Source: Seiridium cupressi (lineage: Eukaryota > Ascomycota > Sordariomycetes > Amphisphaeriales > Sporocadaceae). From it: a stretch of DNA of 61,755 bases. Position 1 is the first letter of the stretch. Each line of letters begins with the position of its first letter. Location: positions 1-61,755 of the forward strand of contig JARVKI010000156.1 in NCBI GenBank assembly GCA_036674765.1. Reading direction: 5' to 3'. Made by a program: the position numbers and the translations under genes. The notes beneath the pieces were generated by a model. That model saw only the letters and a list, made by a program, of their open reading frames with translations, was not told where the DNA came from and did no database searches. Below, in pieces: positions 45,502 through 57,062 of the stretch.

Positions 45502-46169
45502 ACTCTGGCAGATAGTCGGCCAAATATCTCGAGAGGTCACTTGGCCGGAATTTGCTGCAAGACGCTTACGAGAATGGGGTTCCAGTTTTGGCCCTGTCAT
45601 TGGGGACGTTCACAGCTCATGTCCCTGGACCCTTGCATACATTGTAAGGGTTGTATCTCCACTCTTTTTGCTAACCCCGGACTACCCACTGCGGCAACCC
45701 GCTGGAGCTCTTACCCAATGAACGTACGTTGAATACTAAACTGGAATAGGCCACATGTTGAAATAATTTGTTTTCTTTACCTATCTCTGTATCGTGTTCA
45801 TCTGTCTTAGTGTACCAAAGGTAGGTCACAGACCTTCCTCATTCGCCTTGTCTTCTTTGCGCATATAATTCGAAGGGTCGCGAACAATGCCTGATAGAAA
45901 TACTCGTCCACACGCTCATATACTTGTCTCGGTGTACGGCATAACAAAACGATATGACTCGGTTGAGAAGTAGTTAGGTTATACTCCTGAGCGGTCGATC
46001 GTATCATCCCTAACAAATCTGCCATTTGGACGCTGGAGACTTATCTCGCTATTTAATACAGACCATTTCGAGTCAAAGCTAATAAAACATCAAGTTTACA
46101 ATTACAGGATACTAAATCTATCAAGCGCTATGCTACCGCACGCCCAAGCAAAACCCCATAAACCTTGGG
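45502..46169. other. Intergenic region, NTH1 promoter / lipase 3' flank
   Basis: 668 bp, AT-rich from 45730 on. No gene or RNA feature recognised. Confidence 0.5.
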
Positions 46170-47687
46170 TTATATCAAAAATTCCTCTTTCAACCAATGC
46201 TTCATAACCACATGACCTTCGGAGAACGACTTCTTCTCCGTTCTTACAATAATCGCTGCATGGCTGTGCCGATGTTTGTGAATCCACTACAGCACGGTTA
46301 GCGGTTTCTTCTTTGAGCGCGCTTGGGCTACCAAGGGGCATGAAATAACACGGAAAATTGCTTACGACAGGATACTTCCGCCAGCCCAACTCATTGAGGC
46401 CATTGACCATATCGAACTGGTAGGGAGCCAAGGCCAATGTCGGCCAATGGGGGTGAGACTGCTTGCGCTCGAGCTTGAGCGTCTGCCTCTCACGCTCATT
46501 CAGTTCAGCATCCTCTCCTTCCGAGTCGGAGGGTGCGAGATACTCCTGGTGTTGAGAACTGTTCACATTTTCGTATACATCCTCAACGGCGCCACGGATC
46601 CCCTGGATCATGATTGGTACTCGATAATTTTCCACTTGAATGCCGGCAGCTCCGCTCTCATGAAGTTTGATTCTTTTTGAGCTGCGGAAGTTTTCAACGA
46701 CAGAACTGAGCAGGAATCCAACAACACCCACAGGGATGAAAATGACAAGGAAAGCAACCATGGGGGCATTCTTGAGATAAGTCACAGCTGTATCTTTCAC
46801 CGAGGCAAGACTAGCCGGTTCTTTTTTCGGAACACGAGGGGAAACGGGGTTCAGGGGATCCAAAATAACCTCTTCATACCCCTCTACATAGTTGGCCTTG
46901 ATTTTGCTCAGATCCGTGTAGGGGTCGGTCTTGGCTATTCCGGTTGTGTAGTAGACAGCACTCCTGTCATTGACGACATTGGCATAGAGTGTTCTGCGTT
47001 TGAACTTGGCAAGTGACGACATGAAGATGGAGTTCGGGTCTGCCATGATCGCAAATAATGGCCTGCCAGTATCCCTGAAATCATCGATGGTGAAGAGCTG
47101 CCTGCCGGACATGGAGAGAGTTCGTGCGCCCAGCACATTCCACACATGGTTGTGCCATCCTCGCGAGGGTGTTCGAACACCAAGATGTGGCGAGGCAAAA
47201 GTGGTAAAGTTCTAGAATGCGAGAATGAGCAGGAATTGGGGACTAGAGAGGCAAGGTTCCCTACTGTAGGCTCGACCTCATCGAGTATTCCCTTTGCGCC
47301 CAACAACCCCACTGCATATCGCGCCACCAATCCACCGAGCGAGTATCCTACAATGCTGAGTTTGGTGATCTTGCCGCCTTTGCTCTTGATTGATTCGAGT
47401 TCTTCTTCAATCTCGGCGCAGACACGCTCTCCTCCCCGCTCGACGCCATCGTAGGTGAAACTACCCGTATTGCGCTTCGCTACCAAGAGGTAGAGCTTGT
47501 CGGCTGGGTGTTCGTTTCGTAAGGCCTTCGCGACACTTCTCATGTGGTTAGGGTTTCCCCATAGCTGGATGCGATGCCCCAGTTAGTCATGATGTCTGGC
47601 ATGTAAACATAACAGATGGTGCTGGCATACCCCATGAACGAGTACGCATAGATGGTCTGCCTCGAGACCTCCGCCAGTGTATTCCAT
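46170..47687 (-). CDS. DUF676/ROG1-type serine esterase (lipase), membrane-associated
   Basis: Four exons on the minus strand: 47631-47687, 47265-47564, 46366-47211 and 46170-46286; 439 aa, all phases zero. Exon 1 (MEYTGGGLEADHLCVLVHG) joins LWGNPNHMRSVAKAL, giving the oxyanion-region VHGLWGNP of the family. Exon 2 carries the nucleophile elbow GYSLGG within KLSIVGYSLGGLVARY. The next splice gives NFTTFASPHLGVRTPS, and the last exon supplies HRHSHAAIIVRTEKKSF. One strong hydrophobic helix (MVAFLVIFIPVGVVGFLLSS) lies in exon 3. Family knowledge: yeast Rog1 and Lpl1-type proteins are lipid-droplet or membrane lipases/phospholipases. The His of the triad is probably in HSHAA. Substrate not determinable here. 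Confidence 0.88.
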
Positions 47688-49055
47688 GGTTCTTTGGGCG
47701 ATGATTTCAGATACGCAGGGGACCGGTCAATATATCGTAGAGACTTGGTACAAACTTGAGGCTCGACAATGTTTGCAAAGGGAGGTCTTTATGACCCGGC
47801 TGTCAAGAAAGGATGCGCCGGGCAATCAAAGGCGCCACCAATCTCGAATCGCATTCGCATGAAAGAGCGCCGGAGTTAAGAGTTAATTAGTGGTTTCTCG
47901 GGGCCCGGAGGTTTGGGATGCCCGCTGGCTGCTGCAGAAACTCTAATTATGGAGTGGGTGTGGCCCGAGGCGGCGCAGCTGAACCAGGCTGATGACGACA
48001 CGATGCAGCCTCAGAATCGGACCTCATAAGTGTGATGAAACGGGAAGCTAGAGTTTGACAGAAAATAACTTCACTTGCTGCATCACAAACCCGGCCAGAT
48101 GAGATATAAATCAATTATCCAGGGTTTGTTGCTGCTGAGTCGCAGTGACCCCGGGGCAGACAAGTACGAAGATAAAGCAGAAATGGGGCCACATTCAGTG
48201 GAGGCAGTCGCTTGGTGTTGGGTCACCTGGCTATTGGGTTTGATGTTACGGCCCCTGATCAAGTGTCAAACATGGCAGCACGACACTCGTTGTGGATGCA
48301 ATAAGTCGCAGCCTGTGGAAGGGTGGTATGGCGGGAAGTTGGGAAGGGCTTTGTGCAGCCAAGACCACCTCCAGTGATCCCTTGAAAGGCACTCGTGGAC
48401 AGCTATGATGCCACTATGGCAACATAGCTAATGCATCGGTATTGCCATGTCCCAGCGTAAGGTTGTGTAGACCTTCTTGTATCATGCCGAACACTGGCCG
48501 CCACCGGCGTCCCTCATAGTATGATGGTATGGACAAGTTGAGTTGGAAGCGACCATGTTCCTCGAAGCTGAAATGAAAACGAGACATCAACGCAGGGTTG
48601 TGTGTAGAGAAGCTCAAGTTTAAGATGCTGGCCAGCGGCAAGGGATGGATATGTCGTAGTTATGCGCTGTACAGTTCGCAATGAGGACAGTGTCCAAGCA
48701 CAGTAGGAGCACTCGGTGTCCGTAGTGGTTTGCGGGTGTCAAATGTTGCTCGTGCACGGCTCTCGCTCACTCTGAATTTCGAGCACCCAGTTGACCAAGG
48801 CGCCTGGTCGGTCCATGACTGGACTCTACTAATTCAAGAGTTTCTTCCGTGAACGACATTTTTGAAGGCGAGGCAAGTCTATGCAGGCCGCTGTCGACGA
48901 GAGCGGATAGAGGAAACTGCAACCCTCAACACGCTTGACCGACCAGCCTTCTGCGGGCCCTCAAATACAAAGCCTTGCAGCAATATCAAGACACAGCGTA
49001 GATGCTGCTTTCCACCACTGCACTCTTCATACTAAGTTTTCTCACTCTCTTCATC
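47688..49055. other. Divergent intergenic region, lipase / exonuclease
   Basis: 1.37 kb with no supported gene or RNA. Presumed promoters. Confidence 0.5.
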
Positions 49056-51029
49056 ATGGCGGCTTCGCTTGGAATGCTCAAGAACCTCCCATGCCCAGCG
49101 GGCAAGAATTGCACTGCCTTCCAGTGTCTCTTCAAGCATCCTAACGATGATGTACCCAGCCCGGCCAGGAAGGCGGACGATTCCATCAATGAGGGCAACG
49201 CTTCGTCTCCAGACCTTCATGATAGACCCAGGAAGAGAGTCAAGCTGCCAGGCAATCCATCGGATGTAAAGCAACCTCCTGCGACACAGTCAGACTCTAG
49301 CTCCTTCATACCACAAGCTAAAGGCGATGAGAAAGTCATCAAGAACACAAGTCTCAGCACAAGACCCATCTCGCCGCCACCTATCCTGAGAAAGAACACC
49401 CAGTCCGCTAAGGGCGTAGAGAAGGCAAGAACTACAACTGGGCAGTCTCAAACCCCCACCAGTTCCCCTTCGATCCAGCAATCACCAGATGTAGTTCCTG
49501 CTCCACCAGCTAAAACAACGCCAAAGAAAGCGGAGGCACTCAATCCCAGGCACCTCAAGAAGCCGCCAGCTAAGCATGACATGCGGTGGCAGCTCGTTAA
49601 GCTGCTACATGCCCAGTATGAGCGTCTGAACAATGAACTTAAGAAATCAGCGGGTGACGACGAATCTTCTTTGATCATGTCTCAGCAACAACTCATCACC
49701 AAGACATTAGACGAGGAGGAAGATATTGCTGTAAATAAGCTGGCCATATACGGCAACACTCTGAAGAACAAAATCACAAGCTATAAGAAAATGTCAGTCG
49801 AAAAGTGGAAGACTGAGAGGCTGGAAGAGGTTAAAAGGGCTGGGGGAGACGCCTCGCTCTCAGAAGTGGCGCACAAGGTCATCGAGACAGACCTGACTCC
49901 TTCTCAAGAGGTCAAATTTCTTCCAAGACTTTCCTCTCAGCTCCTGGGGCTGGAGCAGTTTGGTTATGTTGCTACTGTGCCCAAGGACGAAGACGTCGAG
50001 ACGGCAAGACAGGCAGTTGAGGCATCAGGCAACGTTGAAATATGCGATAGGTGTACACGCAGGTTTACTGTGTTCCCCGGCCGAAGAGAAGAGGACGGAG
50101 CGTTGACATCTGGGGGACCATGCATACACCACCCGGGCAAGACCTACTTCATCCAGGGACCTTCTGGGGATCGCTCGTCATCACCGAAGAAATGGCGTTG
50201 CTGCGACCAGACTGTAGGTGATACAGATGGCTGCGTGACGGGTCAGCATCACGTCTTCAAGACCACAGATCCCAACAGACTAGGCAGTATTCTCCAATTC
50301 GCCGAAACACCCCCTAATCCTAACGCACCAAAGGATCGCGCCGTCTGTTTTGATTGCGAAATGGGCTATACTGTTCGTGGGATGGAGCTCATCCGGCTCA
50401 CAGCCGTCTCCTGGCCGTCCGGCGATGAGCTCCTGGATGTGCTCGTATATCCTGTTGGTGAATACATTGACCTCAACACTCGATATTCCGGAGTAAGGCC
50501 CGAGGACATGGCAGAGGCTGAACGCTGGAAGCAGGGTGACGATCCGGCACCCACGATCATTCCATCTTCAGATCCCACCAAGCCGCCACAGCGCAAGCTG
50601 AAGATTGTTCCTTCACCGAGGGATGCACGCAATCTATTCTTCAGCCTCATATCCCCAGATATACCTCTGGTCGGTCACGGCTTGGAGAACGATCTCAATG
50701 CTTTACGCGTTGTACATCCGCTCATCGTCGACACTATACTCCTCTTCCCGCATAAGCGCGGTCTGCCCATCCGCAACGGATTGAAGTGGCTGACAGAAAC
50801 CATGTTGGGTCGTAAGATCCAGGTAACATCGAACGATGAGGATGAAATGCAGGGCCACGACAGCGCAGAAGACGCAAGAGCGGCCGGAGAGCTCGTCAGG
50901 CTGAAGATCAGAAATGAGTGGAGAAGCATGCGTATGAAAGGCTGGACTGTGAGAGACGATGGTGAGTTCAAAGCGCCGGATGAAGAATTCACCGTCGTCG
51001 GAGGTAAGAAGACAAGACGCGCCGATTAG
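49056..51029 (+). CDS. REX3-like RNA exonuclease (DEDDh)
   Basis: Intronless, 657 aa. An in-frame ATG at 49002 would add a hydrophobic 18-residue leader, but the ATG at 49056 begins MAASLGMLKNLPCPAGKNC, which places the short zinc finger (C-x5-C-x4-C-x3-H, ending CLFKHP) at the N-terminus as in fungal Rex3. A disordered Pro/Ser/Lys region (about 35-165) and a helical linker follow. A C-rich part (EICDRCTRRFTVFPGR, then WRCCDQT) precedes the exonuclease domain. Catalytic residues are present: Asp433 and Glu435 (FDCEMGY), Asp546 (GLENDL), and His601 and Asp606 (GHDSAEDA). Family role: 3'-5' trimming of RNAs such as RNase MRP RNA. Convergent with the DUF952 gene. Confidence 0.88.
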   Translation: MAASLGMLKNLPCPAGKNCTAFQCLFKHPNDDVPSPARKADDSINEGNASSPDLHDRPRKRVKLPGNPSDVKQPPATQSDSSSFIPQAKGDEKVIKNTSLSTRPISPPPILRKNTQSAKGVEKARTTTGQSQTPTSSPSIQQSPDVVPAPPAKTTPKKAEALNPRHLKKPPAKHDMRWQLVKLLHAQYERLNNELKKSAGDDESSLIMSQQQLITKTLDEEEDIAVNKLAIYGNTLKNKITSYKKMSVEKWKTERLEEVKRAGGDASLSEVAHKVIETDLTPSQEVKFLPRLSSQLLGLEQFGYVATVPKDEDVETARQAVEASGNVEICDRCTRRFTVFPGRREEDGALTSGGPCIHHPGKTYFIQGPSGDRSSSPKKWRCCDQTVGDTDGCVTGQHHVFKTTDPNRLGSILQFAETPPNPNAPKDRAVCFDCEMGYTVRGMELIRLTAVSWPSGDELLDVLVYPVGEYIDLNTRYSGVRPEDMAEAERWKQGDDPAPTIIPSSDPTKPPQRKLKIVPSPRDARNLFFSLISPDIPLVGHGLENDLNALRVVHPLIVDTILLFPHKRGLPIRNGLKWLTETMLGRKIQVTSNDEDEMQGHDSAEDARAAGELVRLKIRNEWRSMRMKGWTVRDDGEFKAPDEEFTVVGGKKTRRAD

Positions 51030-51266
51030 AGAGCGACTGTCCCAAGACTCGCTCGCCTTCAAGCTAGCCATTAGTTATATGAGAATACACTGTGCTAGGG
51101 TGCAATTGGGCTATGGAGGAACCCAAACACATTCATATTCATTACCTGGTAAAATCACAATAGATTTTAGCTACATGTGGCCACTTCCAGTGCTCCGGGT
51201 CGTCTGATGTAGTGTACGAACACCACGGATACACTCAAACTTTCTATGCCTCAAGTGAGATATTCC

Positions 51267-52052
51267 TTAGACTAGCCACCCGTGCTGTCTCCCCAAAGCC
51301 TCCTCCCAGCTCTCGTCCTCGTTCCGGGAAAATTCCTTGGTATCCTCGATATCGGCGGCCCCGAAGTTGCCGTGCAGATGTGGGCACCCATCGCCGTTCT
51401 CGTACGTCACCTTGTCTGCAAAGGTAAAACGCAGCTTCAGTAGCCACACGGTGGTCGTAGCCTTGAACCAGAGGGACAGGGTTGTTGGGACCTAAGCGGT
51501 CTGGTCAGTTTTCAGGCAGGAAAGGGGGTAAACAGGGGGGAAAGCTTCGAGATGGATTATGTAAAGGGAAGGGGGAAGTGAGATGCAAGATAATGATGGA
51601 GAGCATAGACAGGCGCAGTCAATGAGATGATGTTCAACGCGAGGCACTCTCAAGCCCATGGGGTTTTGTAGATCAGCTTCTGAGTGGTTCAGGAAAATGA
51701 AATTAAATAGTTTGATGAACCGCCCTCGGGTTTCGTCGCGAGCTAATGGTATCATATCACAGACTACCCACCCAGAGAGAACTTTGCGGGGTTGGGGGGT
51801 TTTGACATTTAGAAGCTTGCCCATATCTCAGTGGACAGAGGGCTCTCTCAAGAAGTGCAAGGGTTACTTGTGCTTTCGAATGTATCGTATCACAAAGTAA
51901 TGAAAAGTCCGACTGACCTGGTCCCCCGTACTCAAGTGAATGAAACCATCGTTTTTGTCGAGCTCAGAAAGGGGGTATTCTTCCGGGACCGGTGACGGCG
52001 GCGCCGACGGAATGATTTTGTAGACGTAATCCGGGAGCGGCGAGGGAGCCAT
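51267..52052 (-). CDS. DUF952 family protein
   Basis: Two exons on the minus strand, 51918-52052 and 51267-51491; 119 aa. Exon 1 ends ...GFIHLSTGDQ and exon 2 starts VPTTLSLWFKATTTVWLLKL, which together make the classic DUF952 core (D-x-F-I-H-L-S-T-x-x-Q, then W-L-L-x-x). It ends in an acidic part and HGWLV. The 426-nt intron is unusually long for this region (GTCAGT donor, GCTTAG acceptor), but both phases are zero and the fit is exact. The function of the family is unknown; bacterial and fungal members are small, soluble, single-domain proteins. Confidence 0.83.
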
Positions 52053-52565
52053 GACGAGCGGGCTGAGAACTTCAATGAAACCTGGAAGATTCAGAATTGC
52101 CTTTGGATGCAGAGGGTAATTTGAGTTGGTCCATCGTTTGGTGATGCAATGTCGTGAGCATGATCCTAAGCGCGGGTCCCATTCATTTCGTCGCCAGCTG
52201 TCAGTTGTGTGATGTCGTGATCACACTGCGATGCCCGCTTCTTGACTGTGCTGGACCGGCCAAGCAGGCAAAAAAGTGACATGTTGCTTCAAATTTAGAC
52301 ATATTTCTATCATGGCCATGCCATACGAGGCTCGTGGTCTATCAAGGGAAAATGAGAAGGCATGTCCTTTACTCATATGCAGCAAAAGTCGTCATTCATG
52401 GATTCTCTACGACTACGTACAAATGGCTTGATATACCATATCATTTACAGGTTCACGAAATGCAAAATTCTAGTGGGACTAATAAGATGCAGACAAGCAT
52501 GGGGTTGTATCAACTGCGCCTGAGCTCGGGTATAGGAGGAGGCTGGCCTCCACCTGAGAACTTCT
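52053..52565. other. Intergenic region between two minus-strand genes
   Basis: 513 bp; DUF952 promoter and GTPase 3' flank. Nothing recognised. Confidence 0.45.
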
Positions 52566-54028
52566 TTATGCTCTCCCAATCTTGAATGATAGAATCTAGT
52601 AATAATGTCAGTTCCAACCCAAGCATTCCTCGCCACGGAACTTACATCATTCTTTCCGACAGCCACGGAATCTTCCTCAGAGACTCTAGCCCCATTGGCA
52701 CCTTCCACGTATGCAATCGGGGCATCACCGATGACTTTCCTGGCAACCTCTCCTACTGTTAAATTCTTTTTCACGAGGACGCAATCTCTGAACACTGCTC
52801 TGGTGTCGGATCCCGATCCAAATGTCGACGTACTCCGAACCGGGAAGACTGGTACCAAACCCAGGATTTCAGCTGCTTTCGAAAGGATCTGAACCACGCC
52901 TGTTGAGCCGTAGCGATATAGCAGCAGATCCTTGTACTCGTCAATAATGTCTCTGTTCTTTTCATCCATTTCCTTGAGCCCTCCCCCGTCAGGATCTCCA
53001 TCGTCGATGAGGTCCTGTCTTGTCCATACAGAGTCACTGCCTTCGACGTACTGAACATAGCCCTGTTTTGCCAGTTTCCTCAAGAAGATTTCTGCCTTGG
53101 CCGAGCACGGCACGACCGGGCTGTCCTTGTACATCTTGGTGATTTTCATGAGATTTGTGTAGGCATCAGCATCGTCGACCTTGTTGAGTGCGATGACAGT
53201 CGGGAACTTTTCGTCTGTGAAAGCACTAACAACCCTGTCCACTGTGGCCTCATCCCAAGCTTCGAGAGGTTCTTTTAGCGCCAGCTTGTCCAGTGTCCGC
53301 GCCACAAGCGATGCCGTGCTACCATAACCAGAGAACTGGTTCTGTAAGGTCTCAACTGCTGTCGCTTTCACCGCAACGTGCCGCCGCCTTATGGAACCCC
53401 AGCGCTCATAGAGGTTGCCCTTGATCCACGCAACAATCTCGCTGCGCAGCCATGCTATGTCTTGGGACGGGTCGTAACCTCTGGTATTTTCGCCCTCGGC
53501 ATTCGTCTTGCCGCTCGCATCGACGACATGTATCAACGCATCGGCATGTCTGAGATCGTCCAAGAATTTATTGCCCAAGCCTTTTCCCTCGTGGGCTCCA
53601 GGAACTAGACCGGCAACATCGAGAAGTTCGATCGGCACCGAGCGCCGGCCGTCGACACAGCCACCGTAGTTTGGTTTACACTTTTCTTGGAGGTTGAAAC
53701 GTTTACAGGCGCACTCGATCTGGAGGTAGCCAATGGCCCTTTGGGGGTCGATGGTGGTGAACCTGAGGCCGAATGGTCAGCGCAAAGAGCATCGTCTCAT
53801 AGGCGTGGCAGGCAACACGGTGCCTTGTTTGGATCACGCGTACGGGTAGTTTCCTATAATGGCACCGCACCTCAATCAGCGGGGACTGTTACTCGTCTCG
53901 AGATATTTGGTGGCAGGTGAGGGTCAGAACCCACCAACTTTGGAAGTGGCATCGGTCAAGCTGTTCAGCGTGGTGCTCTTGCCAGCCGAGGGCTTGCCCA
54001 CGAGACCGATGAGAGGATCCCGAGGCAT
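52566..54028 (-). CDS. YchF/OBG-type GTPase of the YGR210C family
   Basis: Four exons on the minus strand: 53935-54028, a 10-nt micro-exon at 53844-53853, 52646-53762 and 52566-52595; 416 aa, close to yeast YGR210C. The P-loop GKPSAGKST is at 11-19. The micro-exon restores [18 protein letters not shown] (switch region), and the last 30-nt exon gives ILSFKIGRA. Other motifs: a C-rich insert ([16 protein letters not shown]), G3 [17 protein letters not shown], and G4 NKVD. A C-terminal TGS-like domain follows (AVFRDCVLV...[10 protein letters not shown]). Family knowledge: a conserved ATP/GTPase of the OBG/HflX-like superfamily, probably ribosome-associated; its molecular role is poorly defined. 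Without the two small exons the open frame begins too late (at MPIELLDV). Confidence 0.92.
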
Positions 54029-55898
54029 GTTTGCGCGGCGCGGTTCCCGGGGCTTGCTATGTTAAGAGGCTTCTCGGGTAGTGGTCCGGGTGCTGCTGGT
54101 GCTATTGCACGATTGGGTGTGCATCGGGAGTATCAGTGCCAGATTGTGTATGGTTTGTGCTGCCGCAGCACTTGTCATCATGGCGGGGCACCGAAAAGTT
54201 TTGGCTTGATAGTGGGGGTGGGATCTGCACCGCGGCCAGGCCCGTCCAAAAACCGATTACCGTAACTTAGACGCGCAATACTCTTCACAGATGGCGGCTC
54301 CAGGTGACTCGCAGTCATGATCCACCCTCCCGGCGACTCCCCGCGGCGCTTGGCCGCCCTATGGACATTGTTCCAATGCTATTTCCATGTTGTTCGACGT
54401 CACTGTTCGTTGTCCGGCCCAAATACGGCGGCTTAGATGCAAACAGACAGACTACTGTCTTGGTGGCTTGTACAGTGAACTGTGAGTTTGTATAAGGTAT
54501 ATGCATAGATATGCATCATACTTCCAACACGCAATACCTACTGCAGCCCTTGCCGGTCGCATATCTCTTGGTCTTTTTGCTCCCGCCCCGGCACAATGTT
54601 TTCTTGGACCGTCCACCATATCCCGGCTCGATCTCTTCCCTGTCACGGTTGCAACCCCCCTGGAATATATCTCCCCTGCCAAGCCTGGCTCAAGCTCCGG
54701 ACAGCGTCCTTGGAGGTGCTCTGATTGGACGTCTCTCTGCAGCCCGTGTACTTTTTGGGGCTCAAAAAGATAGTACGCGTCGAGGTCTCAGATAGGAAGT
54801 CTAGGGGTAGATCCTGCTAGCAGAGATTGGGCGAACTGGAACTTATGAATTCCATCCGTTGTTTTGACATGCGTTTATCCAAGATCCTAGCACATGGAAT
54901 GTGGGCTTGACTAAGGAAACTTCCATTTCACCTAATGTTTCGAGAGTCAGGTGAATGCAGCCCTGCGCCTCAGTTAGTCAAGGCGACAGATCTGGAATTA
55001 TGATCTGCGCGGAGTAAATGGGTTTCCAAGCTAGCTGTTCGGTATCATTCTTTGGTATGGGCTTTGCTTCTGATTTTCATGTTCCTCCACTTCCAAGTTT
55101 TTCTCTTCTGCCGTTGGCCGCACAACTAACGACATGGCTGCTGGAGTCATTGCGGACGCTAAGCTTGTGGCTCAGCTAAAAAGATGCTTGATACCTATGC
55201 TTGAATGCATACAGAAAAGATTTAGTTTAGCATCAAAAGTGGATCGATTCGTCAACCTCCCACATCCCGTTTCGAAACGTCGCCCCCCAAAACCGAGATG
55301 TAATTAATGTATTTACTGACGGAGTTGGAAATTAGACACTGGCCATTGGCGGACAAGCCCGTCTGGACCCTCTGTAGTGACCGTCGGACTCCTGGCCCTG
55401 GCAGCCACTGCCGGCACCAGATGCGCTTTGGGCCAGGTCGCCTGCGGGGAGTGGAGCCTCTCGGCGGCTTCTTCAAGCCCTGCCCGTGAATTAACGGGGT
55501 CCCTTGACTGAGACGCGTAATTCCACCCCAGCACAGCCAAGGTCTGCTTTGTCGTTGCTTGCCTCGATATCCACACTGGCACAGGCCGAAGGGCACAACA
55601 CATCGCGGCTGCGGATTCTGCAAGTCTTGGCAGACCGCATGCGCACTCTTTGTATTCGCGTTCAGTCCAAGACGGGCGAGGACATGACGAATGAACATCT
55701 CCTTAATTACCATTGGGTGGACCGAGGGCCTGGGAATCGGCACGCAGGGCCAAGGCTGCTTCTACTTGTATATAATATAGCATCTCTCGCCGAGTCAAGG
55801 TGTGATCTTCACTCTTGGCCATCCAACCAACCAACCAATATACAGTCGTTACTACTCCAATCGGTTGCTTTCCACATACTCCCTTTCGCTCATTCACC
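54029..55898. other. 1.9-kb divergent intergenic region
   Basis: It lies between the GTPase and the dioxygenase. Open frames at 54301-54795 and 55252-55986 overlap on opposite strands and have no recognisable domain. No RNA gene seen. The right part is the dioxygenase promoter, with CCAACCAACCAACC just before the start. Confidence 0.5.
55769..55779 (+). promoter_or_regulatory. TATA box of the intradiol dioxygenase gene
   Basis: TATATAATATA about 120-130 bp upstream of the ATG at 55899. Position and A/T run fit a strong TATA-containing fungal promoter. Motif match only. Confidence 0.45.
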
Positions 55899-57062
55899 AT
55901 GGTTGCCTTCTCCAAGCTCGCAGCTGCGGCCCTTGCTGGCTTCGCTGCCGCCCACCCCGGGGAGGTTCACGATGAGCACAAGATGAAGCGCGAGATTGTC
56001 GCTCGTGACAACCAGGCCCGTGTCGGTGCTCGATCCCTGGCCCAGTGTGGCAACTCTGCCCACGCCCAGGCCCTGAAGACACGCTCTATCAAGCGCCGTG
56101 CCGAGAAGGTCAAGAGCCTGCGCCAGAAGCGCGGCATTGAGGCTGCTGCCCGCAAGGACAAGCGTACCCTTGAGGACCTCCAGGCTTGGGAGGCCATCAA
56201 CCACAACCAGACTGGCGTCTACGACTACGACATGTTCAGCTCCCTCGAGAACGTCTTCAGCGCCAACACCAGCTGTATCTTGGCCCCTGAGGTCACCGAC
56301 GGCCCCTACTACGTTACTGGCGAGTATCTCCGCTCCAACGTGATTGAGTCGGAGTACTGCGACGGTGTCAACCTGTTCCTCGAGGTCCAGTACATCGATG
56401 TCAACACCTGCGAGCCCATCCCCGCAGTCGCTATCGACATTTGGAACTGCAACGCTACCGGTACCTACTCCGGCGTCGGGTCCGGCCAGGCTGGTCTCAA
56501 CACCACCTTCCTCCGTGGTATCCAACTCACGGACCACGATGGTGTTGCTCAGTTCGAGACCATCTTCCCAGGTCACTACGACGGCCGCGCCGTCCATACC
56601 CACTTGTTGGCGCACACCAATGCTACGGTGGAGCCCAACGGCACCATCTCCGTCTATAATGCTCCTGTTGCCCACATCGGACAGATGTTCTGGCCCGATG
56701 ACCTGCGTGCTGAGGTCGAGACCACCTACCCCTACACTGAGAACACCGAGACTCTGACCACCAACGACGAGGATATGTGGTCCGTCCTCCAGGCTGATGA
56801 GTCCTTCGACCCCATCCCGGAGTTTCTCTACCTTGGTAACTCCATCGAAGACGGCCTCTTCGCCTGGATCCAGATCGGTATCAACGCATCTGCCGACTAC
56901 ACCGACAATGACTATTACGGCGTTGCTGCTTACCTCGATGCCGACGGTGGCCACTCCACTGGCTACACAGTCGGTGGCGGTGGCGGTGCTGGCGCTGGTG
57001 GCAATGGCACAGCTCCCTCTGGGTCCTTCAGCGGCGCCGTTCCTACCTCGACTGCTGCTTAA
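55899..57062 (+). CDS. Secreted intradiol ring-cleavage dioxygenase-like protein
   Basis: Intronless, 387 aa from the ATG at 55899 (MVAFSKLAAAALAGFAAAHP), with a signal peptide of about 18 residues; the upstream in-frame ATG at 55815 is not used. Residues 24-90 are very basic, with several KR/KKR-like sites (a likely propeptide). The intradiol fold begins near TSCILAPEVTDGPYYVTGE. Predicted iron ligands are Tyr138 (GPYY), Tyr227 (PGHY), His233 and His235 (AVHTH), so the site appears complete. The C-terminus is Gly/Ser/Thr/Pro-rich without a clear GPI signal. Family knowledge: extracellular fungal intradiol dioxygenases cleave catechol-type rings, possibly lignin- or host-phenolic-derived. Codon use is strongly biased, which produces a 408-codon antisense open frame. 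Confidence 0.9.
   Translation: MVAFSKLAAAALAGFAAAHPGEVHDEHKMKREIVARDNQARVGARSLAQCGNSAHAQALKTRSIKRRAEKVKSLRQKRGIEAAARKDKRTLEDLQAWEAINHNQTGVYDYDMFSSLENVFSANTSCILAPEVTDGPYYVTGEYLRSNVIESEYCDGVNLFLEVQYIDVNTCEPIPAVAIDIWNCNATGTYSGVGSGQAGLNTTFLRGIQLTDHDGVAQFETIFPGHYDGRAVHTHLLAHTNATVEPNGTISVYNAPVAHIGQMFWPDDLRAEVETTYPYTENTETLTTNDEDMWSVLQADESFDPIPEFLYLGNSIEDGLFAWIQIGINASADYTDNDYYGVAAYLDADGGHSTGYTVGGGGGAGAGGNGTAPSGSFSGAVPTSTAA

Noticed and set aside
49002..49055. Signal-peptide-like leader on the REX3-like protein
   Set aside because: It depends on an upstream ATG; the downstream ATG starts exactly at the conserved zinc-finger N-terminus of a nuclear/cytosolic RNA exonuclease.
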